Shown here: positions 12,756 through 25,640 of the stretch, piece by piece
Layout of the letters: each line of letters starts with the position of its first letter
Position numbering within the stretch: the stretch's first letter is position 1
From: Mangifera indica
Lineage: Eukaryota > Streptophyta > Magnoliopsida > Sapindales > Anacardiaceae
DNA: 64,000 nt
Assembly: GCF_011075055.1 (NCBI RefSeq)
Contig: NC_058145.1
Coordinates: 4,807,228-4,871,227, forward strand
Direction: 5' to 3'
The notes under the pieces: generated by a model
Database searches by the model: none
The model's input: the letters and a program-made list of their open reading frames with translations, nothing else
Told to the model about the DNA's origin: nothing
Program-made: the position numbers and the translations under genes

Positions 12756-13639
12756 GGCCAAAGGAATTATTCCTACCCAAAGTATCCTTTTATCTTAAGT
12801 TTCCATCTGTTAACTTTAAAAATCCTAAACACCTACTCATGGGTGGTTAAAATTAAAGGTTGTAGGGGTAAAATCATCATTTTATTTATAATATTAAAAA
12901 TAAACTAAAATTTAATCTTAAAAACTAAAAGTTTTCCCCTAATCCAAGTTTAAAAACCTAAAAGTTTCCCTCTAAACCAAGTTTTAAAAAATGACATTTT
13001 TCCATTAGAGTTTAGTTTCTAGATCTTCAGTGTCAAATCAGATGCTATTGTCAATGATGAATATCTCTTTATGCCTCTTTTCCCTTTGATAACCAAGCTT
13101 CTCTCATTTGGAAGCTCAGATGGTATCAATTGACGTTAAAAATGCCTCTAAACTTCATCAAGAAGATGAAGATGTGATCCAATGAAAACGAGAGATCTTG
13201 TCTTCGTCAGGGAAGATGAAAGATCTCGTCTTTACTTGGGTCATCAGGGAAGATAAGAGTAAAGACAACAAAGATGAGATCTCTCTTCTTTCCTCGATGA
13301 AACATCGTCTCCTATTAGGTTTAGAACTACCAGTCAAAGGGAAAGATGGTAAGAGAGCGATCGTCGAAGGAACAAAAAAGAGATACCATTGAAAAAGCAT
13401 TAAAGATGGTGTTGAAGTTTGAAAACTAAACCCTAGTAGGGAAATGACATTTTTTAAAACTTGGTCTATGAGAAAAATTGTTACTTATTAGGGTTTAGGT
13501 GAGAAAAAGAAATAAAATTTTGAAGGGTTAGGGTTTCATTAATTTTAACTGCTTATAGGTAGGTAAAAGAGATTTTCAAAGTTAAGAGGTGGGAACTTGA
13601 AATAAGAGGATACTTTGGGCGGGAAATAGTCCTTTAGCC
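12756..13639. mobile_element. Mutator-type MITE with long inverted arms
   Basis: The left end GGCCAAAGGAATTATTCCTA and the reverse complement of the right end, GGCTAAAGGACTATTTCCCG, are inverted repeats. The similarity continues inward for roughly 300 bases per arm. It is flanked by a 9-bp duplication, TTTAAGTAA and TTTAGGTAA (8 of 9), the Mutator target-site length. It interrupts LTR B. The overlapping frames at 13158-13400 on both strands are by-products and show no domain. The ends match those of the 28071-34912 MULE and the 31922-32874 MITE. Confidence 0.85.
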
Positions 13640-14776
13640 TTTAGGTAATTAAGGGAACCCTAAAAGAGACACTTTATCTATACTCTAACCATGAAGAGAA
13701 ATCATATAATAACAAGATCAAATTGTATGAGTAACTATATTACTGACAGGTTAAGAAGTCACATGTTTACACTCTATTAATTAGGTGGTCATGATGCTTT
13801 ACCAAAGGCCAATGTTGATCTATCTTTATATAGATGCCAAGTTGAAAGCCTAACACAAATCCAAACATTGACGACTTAATGGGCAGTTTATGGGTTACAT
13901 ATAGAAAAAGTTGATAAACTTTAAAGGTATAGGATTGTCCAAGTTAGATAGAGAATTTATAGTCTTGAAAAGGTTTATGGGCCTGAAAATATATTTTATT
14001 ATGCTTAGGGACTTTAGCATAATAATCTTTAAGGCTAAGGATGTTTGTGAGAAATGACAAGGTTGAATTTATCTAGTTGGATAAACTCAAATCCTATCAG
14101 TTAATTCAAAGATTTAAACATGTAAGATAAGATTTTGTCAGATCGTTATCCAACCTTGATTTTAGGTTGACACATGAAATCATGGGTGTAAATTGATGTA
14201 CATTTGGTCCAAGTACTTGGATTGTTATAGGGTAGGAATTATCCCACCCATACATTGCACACCCAGGTCATTTGTATGACCTAGGTGTATATGGCCAAAT
14301 CGGCCTAGGCCATGCATAAAGCCTAGGTAGACTCCTTCTTATTGTATGAATATAAACATTTTCTCGTATTTTACACAATATTCATAATACATAATCTTAG
14401 CTACACAAAGAGATATTTCATCCTTCTTTTAAGAATACATCAAGTTCTAGTAAACCTTGAGCACAGTTTAGCCTTCATTGTTACTGTTTTTTGTGGATAC
14501 CAATGAATAGGTTTATGCTTGGTTATGAGAGCACGACTTCATAACCTTTCACCATCAAAGAAAAACAAATGAGCTGTCTATATAGGTGTAACAAATATAC
14601 ATTCGATATGTGTTTTTATGTATGTCGCAAATTAATCATCCTACAAGAGGTGATTTAGAAAAGGTTTTTGTAGTATGTTTCTTTAGTTTATTAAAGTTTA
14701 AAAATTTTATTTTGCTTCACAAAAGGCCACAAATTCCTTATAAGCAATTCATGGCATCTTATAAATAAATAGGTGA

Positions 14777-15585
14777 TGTAATACCCACTAGTACATCTCA
14801 AGGGTAAAATAGTCTTTATTCATGAGTGTATATGATGTAAGCATGAATTAAAGTGATTTCTAAGACAAATTTCAAGTTTTGGGAGACACTTGATCATGTA
14901 TGGATAGGTCATGTCTATGTGTCATGGCACGTTAACCAAATAAAATGATTTCACATAAAATTTAAATTTAAGTGACACATAACTATGTACCTTAGACACA
15001 CGCCTATGTGTACTGAACATTTTTTTAGTATATATATGACGCATTGCTAGGTTTTAGGGATTAAGATTCATATTCCTTAAACATATGAAACCTCCTAAAA
15101 AGAATGAGAGAACAAAATCTAATCCTCTAACTTTCTCGTGGTAGTCCAACGATCTAACTTTGGCGACATGGGAAGGAGAAAAGTAAAAGAGAAAAAACCT
15201 CTTTGATCAATTTCATTGCAGTAGTTTGATAAGAAGTAAGTAAGATCTATATTTTTTGTTATGATTAATGCTAAGGTCATTTAAGGCTCTACATGATCTT
15301 GTGTTCACAATAATTAAGTACAAATCATACCTAATATGTTGGTTTTGATGAAATCAGTGAACTTGTTATGTTTTAATTTTGATTATGTGATAAGTTTACA
15401 TATTCATGTGTTGCCATGATAAGTCATTATATTCAAATGTTAGTTGGCATAGAAAAGGCTTTTAGAGATGTTATGTATGTGAATTGTCAATGAGACTAAG
15501 GTGATAGGTGATTGTGTGATGATATCGGCTCTAAGTCATTATTTTATGCAATTTGTGATATTGGTTCCAAGTCATTATTTTAGTA
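14777..15585 (+). mobile_element. Gypsy-1 5' LTR, truncated
   Basis: Starts TGTAATACCCACTAGTACAT and is collinear with the first ~750 bases of the full LTR at 18157-20559 (shared AAGGGTAAAATAGTC, TTTAAATTTAAGTGACA and GATCTGTATTTTTTGTTATG-like blocks). At ~15585 it stops being LTR and runs straight into reverse transcriptase codons. The rest of the LTR, the primer-binding site, gag, protease and the start of RT are therefore deleted. Confidence 0.8.
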
Positions 15586-18145
15586 CTCATTGCCCAAGAT
15601 TGATGATCTATTTGACCAATTAAAAGGCCTAGTTATATTCTCCAAGATTAATTTGAGGTTGGGTTACCATCAAGTGAGGCTAACTAAGCAAGATATAAAC
15701 AATACAAATTTTCAAATGAGTTATAGCCATTTCGAGTTTATAGTGATGTCATTACAACTAACCAATACCTCTATAGTGTTTATGGATTTGATAAATAGGG
15801 TTTTCTATGACTACTTGGACAAGCTTATAGTGGTCTTCATTGATGATATTTTGGTGTACTCTAAGAGTCATGAGAAGCATAAGTAGCACTTAAGACTTAT
15901 TTTGCAGAAGTTAAGGGAAAAATACCTGTATGCAAAGTTCTCCAAGTATAAATTTTGGTTTGACAAAGCAATCTTTTTAGGACATATGGTTTTGACAAGG
16001 GATATATCAACGGACCCAAGTAAAATAGAGGTAGTATTAGACTGACAGAGACCAAAGACAATCACGAAGGTCCATAATTTTCTAGATTTAATAGGGTACT
16101 ATAAAAGATATTTTGAGAGGTTCACCAAACTAGCAAGACTTCTCATAACTATCACTAAAAAGGAAACTTTGTTTCAATGGTTAGATTCTTATGATGAAAG
16201 TTTCCAATAATTAAAAAAGAGATTAACTTATGCTCTAATGTTAGCCGTATCTAAGGAAGTCGTTGAGTATGATTATACACCGATGTGTCTCATAACGGTT
16301 TAGGAGTAGTACTAATGCAACAAGACAAGGTTATAGCATATGCATTATGATAGTTGAAAGATTTTGAGACTAAATACCTTACTCATGACTTAGAGCTAAC
16401 AATTGTAATGTTCGTTCTTAAGATTTGGATATATTACTTATGTGGAGTAAGATGCAATATATACACTAATCATAAGAGTCTTAGGTATTTCTTCATTTTA
16501 AAAAAGTTTAACATGAGATACAGGAGATAACTTGAGCTAGTGAAGGATTACAACTGTGATATTAAGTATCACCCAAACAAGGAAAATGTAGTAGTAGATA
16601 CCTTAAGTAGAAAGGTGTTTTTATCATAGTTAATGGTTCGAAGAGAAATTTATTCAAACCTAGACTAAGAGTAAATTGAGTTAATGATTGAGGTTCCATC
16701 CAAATTAGAGATCAAATCCACATTAGTGGAAGAGATCAAGGTAGCTAAGTTATAAGATGATTAGAGTAATCAGAGGATTTAAGATGGTCTCAAGAAAAAC
16801 GTTCAGGTGATAAATGGCATTCTTAAGTTTAAAGGCAAAGTTTGTATCTGCTGGTGTTAGAGTTAAGGATTCTTATGGAGACTTATAATTCTCTTTACAT
16901 TACCTATCCTAAAGGTGTAAAGATGCACCAAGATTTGGGGAATAGTTTCTAATGGTCTAGCATGAAAAGAGATGCGGGTTAGTACGTGGCCAAGCATCTC
17001 ACCTATTAATAGATTAAAGTTGAGCACTAGAGACTATTAAGATTGCTCTAGCCTCTAAGTGTATTTGAAAAAAAGTGGGAGCATATTTTCATAGGCTTTA
17101 TTATCAAGCTCCCAATGATTAAAAATGGATATAATGTATTTTGGGTGATAGTTGATAGATTGACCAAGACAATGCATTTCTTGCTTATTTAGGACATCAC
17201 CCCTACAAATCAGCTGAGTAAGTTATATATTCGAGAGATTATCAAGTTGTATGGTATGTTGAAAATCATAGTATCAAATAGAAACATGAGGTTTGTGTTA
17301 GCCTTCTTAGGGAGCTTATCTAGATTATTAAGCACTAATTTGGAATTCAGTATAGTTTATCACTCAAAGACAAATGGCTAGACTAAAAGGACCAACTAGG
17401 TGTTAAAGGATATGTTAAGAACTTGTTGTTTGAACCATAAGGTGACTTAGGTGGAGATGTTACCCTTAGTAAAGTTTGCTTACAATAATAGTTATCAAGC
17501 GACAATTCAGATGGTGCCCTATAATTTACTTTATGGTTGGAGGTGTCATTCTCTTTTACATTGGGATTGGGTGAGAGAGATGTCTTGTTTTAGTCTCATG
17601 GACCAAAATTGACTCAAAAAATGATCTAAGATATCTAACTGATTAGACAGAGAATGAAACAACCCAAGATCAACAAAAGTTATGTCAATTAGAGACGTTG
17701 AGATTTAGAGTTCAGTATGGGTGATAGAGTTTTTATCTAAGTAGCCTTATCCAACTATATGATCAGATTTAAAAGAAAAGGTAAATTGGTTTCCAGGTAC
17801 GTCAACCCCTATGTAAGTACGGAGTAGGTTAGCAAAGTAGCTTATAAGCTTACATTGTCAATAACTATGATTCATATTCATGATGTGTTTCACGTTTTAT
17901 CATTATGCTAGTATATGTGAAAAGGATCGAAGAGATTTAATTATTAGATGACTTAAGTTATGATGAGAGACTAATTCAGATCTTAGATAGAAGGATCAAG
18001 CAATTGAGAAACTGACAAATTCCCTTAGTTAAGATTTTTTGAAGGAATTACAAAATTGAAGACGCTAAATAGGAGATAGAGCAAACCATGAGAAATAAGC
18101 ATCTCAAACTGTTTTTAGTGAATTTCAAGGTTAGAATTCTAATAT
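15586..18145 (+). pseudogene. Gypsy-1 pol remnant (RT, RNase H, integrase)
   Basis: Ty3/gypsy polyprotein remnant. 15590-15886 (98 codons) is RT: PKIDDLFDQLKG, FSKINLRLGYHQVRL and VVFIDDILVYS, with the catalytic DD kept. 16270-16615 is RNase H with GLGVVLMQQDKV, YTNHKSLRYF (usual TDHKSL changed) and a final LSRK. 16930-17600 is integrase, where all three catalytic positions are replaced: WEHIFIGF for the usual MDF, IVSNRNMRF for SDR, and Lys for the Glu near TKRTN. 17940-18140 (LSYDERLIQILDRRIKQLRN, MRNKHLKLF) is the C-terminal tail seen in chromodomain-bearing Tekay-like elements. Stops occur in most domains. Polypurine tract GAGGGAGGAA at ~18146. Confidence 0.9.
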
Positions 18146-18156
18146 GAGGGAGGAAT

Positions 18157-20559
18157 TATAACACTTACAAGTACTTTTCAAGGGTAAAATAGTCGTTATT
18201 CATGAGTGTTTATAGAGAGGTAATACCCATGTATCATGCCATGTCAGTCGAATAAGATGATTCTACATAAAATTTAAATTTAAGTGACATATGTATGTTT
18301 GTGTTAAACACATTTTTAGTATATATATGACACATTGTTGTGTTTTAAGGATTAAAATTTCTAATCTCTAAATGCACAAAACCTTCCAAAAAGAGTGAGC
18401 AAGCACAATCTAATCCTCTAGCTTTCTTGTGGTTATCTGATGATCCAACTCAAGTGTTATGGGAAGAAAAAACATAGAGAAAAAAGCCTCTTTAATCAAT
18501 TTCACTGTAGCAGTTTGATAAGAGGTAAATAAGATCTGTATTTTTTGTTATGATTAATGCTAAGGTCGTTCAAGGCTCTACATGATTCTTGTGGTCATGA
18601 TGATTAAGTACAAAATCATGTTTGATATGATGGTTTTGTTAAGATTAATAAACTTGTTATGTTTCCATTATGGTTGTGTGATAAGTTTACGTATTCATGT
18701 ATTGCCATGATAAGTCATTATATTTAATTATTAGTTGGCATAGAAGAGGCATTTAGAGATTTCATTATATTTAATTATTAGTTGGCATAGAAGAGGCATT
18801 TAGAGATGTTGCTTATGTGAATTATTGATAAAAATAAGGTGATAGCTGATTGTGTGATGATATTGGTTCCAAGTCATCATCTTATGCAACCTTTGCAATA
18901 TTATGTATCTATAAATCATTAATATAATATGCACACTTTATTGATGAGTTATTAACTTATAAATCCGTGTGAATGAAGTGTGAAATTGCTAAAGAAAGAA
19001 AGGTTTTCATAAAGACTAAATTAGGGTGCATAACTACATGTTTTTTATAGTCTGGACTTACCATACAATCGTATGGTATGGGACACATGCCTATATGCAT
19101 GAAGCCTTGAATTCAACTTACATTTCTTGATGACCCAACGATCATTGGACATCATTGACCAATTAGAGGTCAACGTTAGAGGTCAACTAAGACACTTGGA
19201 CTTCTCTGTATAACATTAACATAACTATGCATAGGTTAAACTAACTAGAATAGCCTTAAGAAGTAGAGCGATTGAGAAGAGAATAGTAAAGGAAAATGAG
19301 ACAAATATTAAAAGAGGCATACGCCCATGTTAGTCAAGATACATGCCCATGTATTTATAAATAGTAACACAAGAGGAGAAGCCATGGAAAAGTAGTTGTG
19401 TGTAGTAAAGTAAAAAGACACACCACCTTGTGTCGAGTTATACATGTTCATGCAGGTAAAGCAAAAGAAAGAAAAAAGTAAAAGAACTAGGCTAAAGATT
19501 TATGGGTCATCCCGAGTAACAATACAGAGATCTTGGGTATGCAGTAGTACCTTACGTGCCAAAGACTTAAGCGATAGTGAGACACAAGATATATCATTAG
19601 GTGGAAGCAAAAGCAAGCCAAGTAAGTAAAGGTTAAAGACGCATGCATGCTAAACACCATAGGATTGTTACAAAAGGACACCATAAGTACATATTCATTT
19701 CACTGCCCATAATAAGACATCAGACCCATAATAAGATACTTGTTTGCAATAAAGTCAAGTTGAGATACAATTTGGTGTAGCGAAACAGAGAGATAACTCA
19801 CATGGCCAAAGTATCAAATACATGTATTCTTTCTAGACCAGTTGGTCTAATATACAATTATAGTTACAACTTCCAAATTCAAATGTTTCCACCGAGTTTA
19901 GTACGATCACATCAAATAGAAATCTAGAGGAGTGGTTCTTTAGTAGCCAAGTGGGATATAGTTTGAATTGAGAGTTATGATATACAACCTAAACAATCCT
20001 TAGAATTTAGTATGAGCAAAGAGATAGTATAAAGGACTTATCATCATCCATAGAGAAGTTTGATGTCAACTCTAGATGACAAAGTTAGCATGGGTTGAGC
20101 TTAAGGGCATTTTTGGGATTTCAATAAAAGTTATCAATAGAGTCTTATACTTACTGATTGTTTTATCACTCACTCCTCCACTTTCATATGTGTATGTATA
20201 GGTGATCATGATAGTTATGGGATGAGTGGCAATCGGAAGGCATAGAGCTGCGAAGGTATTTCTTTTATTTCAACTTTTATTAGTTTTACTCTATGATGGT
20301 TTATTTCAATTTTATTTATGTACTTGACTATACAAGGCGACCCTTTTTATTTTGTGTTTTATTATTAGACATCTTTTGCCCTTTTTCATCAAACGATTTT
20401 CACAAGGGTACTTTAGTCATTTTGCAAGTTTAACAAAAGATGTTTTTATTCAGTTATGTTGAGAAATTATTATATGTTTTATATTAAATGCATGCTCAAA
20501 ATATACAATGCAGTGACGTCTTCCTTTGAAGGGCAGTACTTCTAGATAGAGGTGTTACA
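18157..20559 (+). mobile_element. Gypsy-1 3' LTR
   Basis: Begins TATAACACTTACAAG just after the polypurine tract (TG changed to TA; the partner LTR has TGTAATACC). It ends with GACGTCTTCCTTTGAAGGGC and GGTGTTACA, the terminal complement of TGTAACACC. Length is about 2.4 kb, in the range of Tekay/Del-type chromovirus LTRs. Flanking pentamers GGTGA (14772) and CGTAA (20560) agree at only 3 of 5, so the duplication is not convincing. Confidence 0.8.
18715..18808 (+). repeat. 47-bp exact tandem duplication in Gypsy-1 3' LTR
   Basis: Two adjacent copies of a 47-base unit starting TCATTATATTTAATTATT and ending TTTAGAGAT. The 5' LTR has a single diverged copy at ~15426, so the duplication arose after the element inserted. 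Confidence 0.9.
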
Positions 20560-21229
20560 CGTAATTTCATAATTTTGGATTTTTTGCCAAAATACACATA
20601 CGATGTTCGTTTGTCCAAACACTTTCCTTATTCACAGAGCCCTAATAGCCTTTTATGAATGTTTTTCAACCTCATTTTGTCCATGTTTCATATAGATACT
20701 AAGACATCATCTCAACATAGGTTAAAGAGTGAATCACTTGCCACGTAAAGATTAGACGAACCGACCAATGTAAATACTATTCCCTTTGAAACTCCCTATA
20801 GTTGTTATGCCATGAATCGCGAATAGCTAAGCCTGAAACATGATCCAACCAAGTTTTCAAGATGTTTGAAATTTTGTAATATATTTCACTGTCTCACCAA
20901 TTTCTGGTGACCCGAAAAATCCAACAGTTCAAATCACATTGTTAAATTATTTTGTCATAATTAGATCCTTGAGATGATGAAAAGCATGTGAACTTATTTC
21001 CTTGGTTGATCTTGATAATTCAATGAACATATTTATTTGTAGATAGATATACACATATAGAGATGTAATGTTGTGAGATCTAGAAATTTTGATATAAGAT
21101 TCTAGATATTAATTGGTGTTAGATCAAATTTATTGTGTATGTTTTGTATGCTAGATATTTGTGATTCACAATATATTGAAGCTCAATAACCTATTTAGAG
21201 TATGTTGCTAGTTGGCTCTTGGATTTCAA
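20560..21229. other. Non-coding stretch between two gypsy LTRs
   Basis: No open frame of note and no recognised repeat end. It lies between the end of the Gypsy-1 LTR and the next LTR-like segment. Confidence 0.5.
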
Positions 21230-22890
21230 CGTGTATAAACTTATATTTATGTCATTTAGGGTGTTAGAGACTCATATGGAGGAAAATAACATTAGAAATC
21301 CAAAAAACATTGGTTTAGGGCCAAAACTAACTTGAAAATAGGTTTCAAGATGTCATGTATGATCGCACCAAGGTTTGGCATGATTGTGACATGCCTACAA
21401 CAATTCTATGATAGGTTATGTATGGTCGTGCATGAAAAGGTGTATGTTTGTGCATGTTAAACCCAGATAATTACAAACATTATTCTAGCTATAGTGTAAA
21501 AGACACATCTTGTAGACCAATAACTCATAGATTAGGATGTGGGATATACTTGTACGACTACTACATACAACCTTACATAGGGTAGAATGAAGATAATACC
21601 CATAAGAAGTACGTAGGTCAAAAAAATTAAACATTTAAGTAGAAGGTAAGTTGCATACCTATACACCTCACCTTGCATGCTCGTGTGAGCTTGTAAAGAA
21701 ATTTATAGTGAGGATTGAATAAAGAAGTAAGTTGTGCATAAACAAAGAAAAGGTACACTATGCAACCATGCATATTCATGCATGTGTAAAAGCATGTATG
21801 CTTATAAAGGACTAGTTTATACATAGAAAGGTTGACACACTCCTATAAACCTGATAGTGTATGCTCATTCATGAAGTACAATCGATAGTAAAAGTTAAGG
21901 AAACATGTTAAGTGTTTAATGGGTTGTCTCGAAGGATCGTATAGATTTCTTGAGTAAGTAGTAATACCCAATGTGCCCATGAGAGATATGTTTAGGGCAC
22001 GAGTTATAAGTAGGGTGAAAGCCAAGGTGAGCCTAAGTTGTTGATGTGGTTCAAAGTGCATGCATGCTAGTTATATACTCGTTTTATCGCTTACAGTAGG
22101 ACACTATACCCATAGTAAGATACTTTGCTCATAGTAGAGCCTAGTTACAGTTCGATAGTCTGTAATGGTATAGGTGAATGGATTTTACATCAACTTATAT
22201 AGCCAAGGTTTTAAATCTTTTATCAATCTAGTCCAATCGACCTAGTATACAATTATAGATAAGATAGTGTTTTCACCTAAATAAGTCAAATATGACATGG
22301 TCACACTAGTTATGGATCTAGAGATATTCATTAGTGATCAAGCAAAACCTAAATAATCTTGAGAGAAATGTTATAGAGCCTGAAGGTTCTTAAGTTAACG
22401 GATATAAGCAGTGAAACCTGTGTCATCACAATAGGAATTTAGAGATAACATTTTAATGACTAAGTTATAGTGGATTAAGTCGAGGGCACTCTGGGGTTTT
22501 AATAAAAGTTAGTAGAGTATTATACTTATTGAGTGACTTTTCACTCATTCCTCTACTTTCTATGTTTTATAGGCACAAGTGATTGCAGTGGCTATGGTGC
22601 AAGAGAAAGTAGAGTTTGCATAAAGGTGATTTCATCATTCATGATTTTGTTATATGTATTTGACTTGAGACACTTAATGTTATGTTAATGTATTTGCTAC
22701 ACACTTATGTTGTGGATAATGGTTTTTATATATTTATGACATCTTTTGTATGCTTTCAGCTTATTTTTTAGCTATAAGGGTATTCTTGTAATTGTGATTT
22801 TTGAAGTGAATTTGTAAGTGAAAGTATGCTTATTTAGGCTAAATTAGTGACATCTTCCTTTGGAAGGCAATACTTCTAAAGGGTATTACA
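21230..22890 (+). mobile_element. Related gypsy LTR fragment
   Basis: The last ~600 bases parallel the Gypsy-1 LTR: GGGCACTCTGGGGTTTTAAT against GGGCATTTTTGGGATTTCAA, then TTATACTTATTGAGTGACTT, CTCATTCCTCTACTTTC, and a terminal GACATCTTCCTTTGGAAGGC with GGGTATTACA. The 5' edge is not clear and no coding region is attached. The minus-strand frames at 21627-22061 are incidental. Confidence 0.65.
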
Positions 22891-24060
22891 TATTATATAT
22901 GCCTTTGGTCAAAATAACACTGAAGCTATGAATGTTTCTAGATGGGTCATCATACATGCTCACAGGGTTCTCACAATCAAATTACACATTGTTCCCCTTA
23001 TCACAATTCTACCGGGTTAAGGGCATTTACCAAACATGCATACATATGTTAGAGAACAAGCATATAATATGCAATTTCTCTAACTTGGAATTTCTCAGAT
23101 AGAATGAGCATTCCCTATATATGTGCTCGTTCCATTTACATAATTCTTGTTCTGATTTTACTTATGCTTGTTCTCTAACTTGGAATTTCTTAGATGGAAC
23201 AAGCATTCCATTTTCGGGACCAATGATCAAAGCTTGGAATAGGCATTCCAATTTTTGAACGAGTCATTCTTGAATAGAATGACTTAAGACCTTCTTGAAT
23301 TGTTTGGAGAAATAAGCTTGTTCTCTCAAGTTTTGTTCATATGGAATGAGTGCTTCATAAATAAAACGAGCATTTCATGAACTCTACATACATATGAAAT
23401 ATGTATTCCATGAACTCTATAGACAACTGAAATGACAATTCGTCCATGGCATAGGCAATTCATGCATTCAAGAAAAAATATGGAAAGAGTGTCCATGAAT
23501 TTTGCATAATTTTTCAATGTTCAAGAGAACATATCAAGCATCAAATCTGCATTATTTTGAAATATTTTGTATACAATCAATTATATTTCATTTATTAAAA
23601 AATTATTTGAATTATTCATTTGAATTTAAAGTCAAATAATAAAATGCAAAGGTTATGTCCATAGTAAGCTAAAGTTGTGTTAAGTAAGTAGTTGTGATTA
23701 TTCTCAAACCAATACAATTGTTTTGGTACCTATTCCTAACCATCTCAATTGTTTAGGCGAATGATCACAAACCAGAAGACACACTACCAAAAAAAAAAAG
23801 GCATTAAAAAGAAGAAAATAATGAGTGAAAAAATTATTTTTCTCTTACTAATGTGAGTTTATTTTGTTGTGATGTCTTTTCATTTCCTATATAAGCCTTG
23901 GTCAAGTGAATAATTACATAACTCTTGAGAATACTTGCCTTCACTTGACATACTTAACTTCTCCTACTTGATACATTTCTCTTCTATATAAAATAATCAG
24001 TGTTTATAAACAATAAACTTTTAGGGCTTTGTTATGCCCTAGAAGTGAATTTGCACCATC
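22891..24060. other. Unassigned AT-rich stretch with short direct repeats
   Basis: No gene was recognised. A 39-base direct repeat (23076-23114 and 23171-23209) starting TTCTCTAACTTGGAATTTCT differs at about four positions. Around it are many variants of a GGAATGAGCATTCC motif down to ~23420. The minus-strand frame 23326-23517 comes from this repetitive sequence. Confidence 0.5.
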
Positions 24061-24900
24061 CCAAACTATAAATAGGAAGCAAACTCACTTCAAAGAAATT
24101 GTTTACATGTCCCAAATCTATTCATTTAATTCTTGTATGTTCACCACTCCCATCAAGTTTACAACACTATATAGTTTCAAGTAAAATTTTTTATAATGGT
24201 TGTTTCCAACAACTAGGGACCAAGTGGGCAAGAACACGAGCTTTCCTCTATATAATAAATGAACTTTTTTCAATCTTAAAAATACTAAATCTCACTTTCT
24301 TTGACCGACTACTCTTGATTTCCATCAAAGAAGACTTCAACGATGACAATCTCAATGACTTTTTTTACTTTCCAAACTTGATTTTGAGTATATTGGTCAA
24401 AATGGCACAATTCCATCAAGTCTTACCTTTGGCATCCACAACCAAGATGCGGTCAACAACTTCACAAACGACTTAACATCTATTGGGGACTGACAACAAG
24501 GAGTAGGTTCATATGGTGACTTGGTTCAAAGCTTGAATGAGTTTGAAGAATAGACTGGTTGTCGAGCTTCAAATTTTCATTTAGCCATATTGTTGTTTGA
24601 ATTGTTTAGATTTGTGGGTTGCAAAGATGTCTTTTCCTTTTGGACGGTAGAGTTGATAGAAAAAAAATGGACGGAAGGTGAAAAAATGTTGCTTTTAAAG
24701 TTCAAGAGTCAGAAAATGTCACTTGGACAGAAATATGAATGGGACATAGTAATTCCCTCTCTTAAAAAACTATTTATGGACCACTTTTGGAAAAACTCTT
24801 ATAACCTCCATCTTGAAAATCTCTTTTTTTTTTTTATAGTCAATTACTCTGAACTAACTACCAGAGTTTGTAATATTTAAAAAACAACTTTGACTAATCA
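24061..24900 (+). other. Two unassigned open frames behind a TATA-like box
   Basis: A TATAAATAGG box at 24067 is followed by open frames at 24099-24476 (125 codons) and 24590-24880 (96 codons). Neither shows a motif I recognise. The second has a basic, charged middle (KKWTEGEKMLLLKFKSQKM) and a hydrophobic tail produced by a T-run. This could be a decayed gene or a retroelement fragment. It is recorded as unassigned rather than as a gene. Confidence 0.25.
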
Positions 24901-25540
24901 AAATATTCTCCAAACACATCACATAGGTTTCTTTTTCTCGTTAGAAATATTTGAGCTCCACATTGTGCAGAAATTAGTTAAATATTGACTTTATCTAATC
25001 ATTCTTAATTTTTTTTTTCCTATAAAACAAATATACACAAAAGTGTAATATTTATGTTTTTTTCCTCAAGGAAAGTGCTTTGATTACTAGAAATGCACCA
25101 TAACAATAACATTACATGGAATTACATATGATGTTAAAACATTTAACCTTAAATATAATGAAACATTAAATTAAAATTATATTTCTATAGGCAGATAGAT
25201 AAAAGCAACCAAATATAAAGAGCCTAATGGGTCATAAAATATAAAAAATGATAATAAATTATATAAAGTGTAAATCTATGGTGGCAAATTTATTAGATTT
25301 AATGAAATTTGATGTTTATAAAATTGAATATATTGACAAAGTAGAAGGAATACTATCACAAAACATTTGTCTTAATAAAAAAAAAAAACAAAAGAATTAT
25401 ATAAACCCTTCAAACTTTCATTTCGTTAATTGTTAATAACCTAAACCCTTAAAAAATAATGAGCTAGGAAGAGAAAAGTCATATGATTGAGTTGACTGGT
25501 AGATGGAGACTCTCTTTCTCTTAAAATTAGAAGGATATAG
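24901..25540. other. AT-rich non-coding stretch
   Basis: Very AT-rich, with A- and T-runs. The frame at 25248-25436 is low complexity and not convincing. Its 3' end is probably the upstream region of the 25641 frame. Confidence 0.5.
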
Positions 25541-25640
25541 TGTTCTACGTCAAGAATTGGTCTAACACGCAAGAAGAACAACACTGTTTCTTTTTTATTC
25601 TCTCGTTTTTTCTTCTTCTTCTTCGTTGTAGTTTTGTGAG

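Larger units (their letters stand above)
10712..14645 (+). mobile_element. Second copia LTR of the Copia-1/3 family (LTR B), twice interrupted
   Basis: Starts TGTTATAGTAATACCCTAGA and ends near ATCATCCTACA at 14645, with a TATA-like GAATATAAAC at ~14346. Removing the inserts at 11333-12615 and 12756-13639 leaves a stretch collinear with LTR A. No internal coding sequence follows it and no duplication is visible at the edges (GACAG against AGAGG), so it is either a solo LTR with eroded flanks or part of a tandem LTR arrangement. Confidence 0.65.

Noticed and set aside
13158..13400. Overlapping frames on both strands
   Set aside because: They lie in the loop and inner arms of a Mutator MITE and have no domain.
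14777..20559. Exact 5-bp duplication for Gypsy-1
   Set aside because: The flanks GGTGA and CGTAA agree at only three of five positions.
24099..24880. Two moderately long frames behind a TATA-like box as a gene
   Set aside because: No recognisable motif, composition like the surroundings, second frame ends in a T-run; kept only as an unassigned region.
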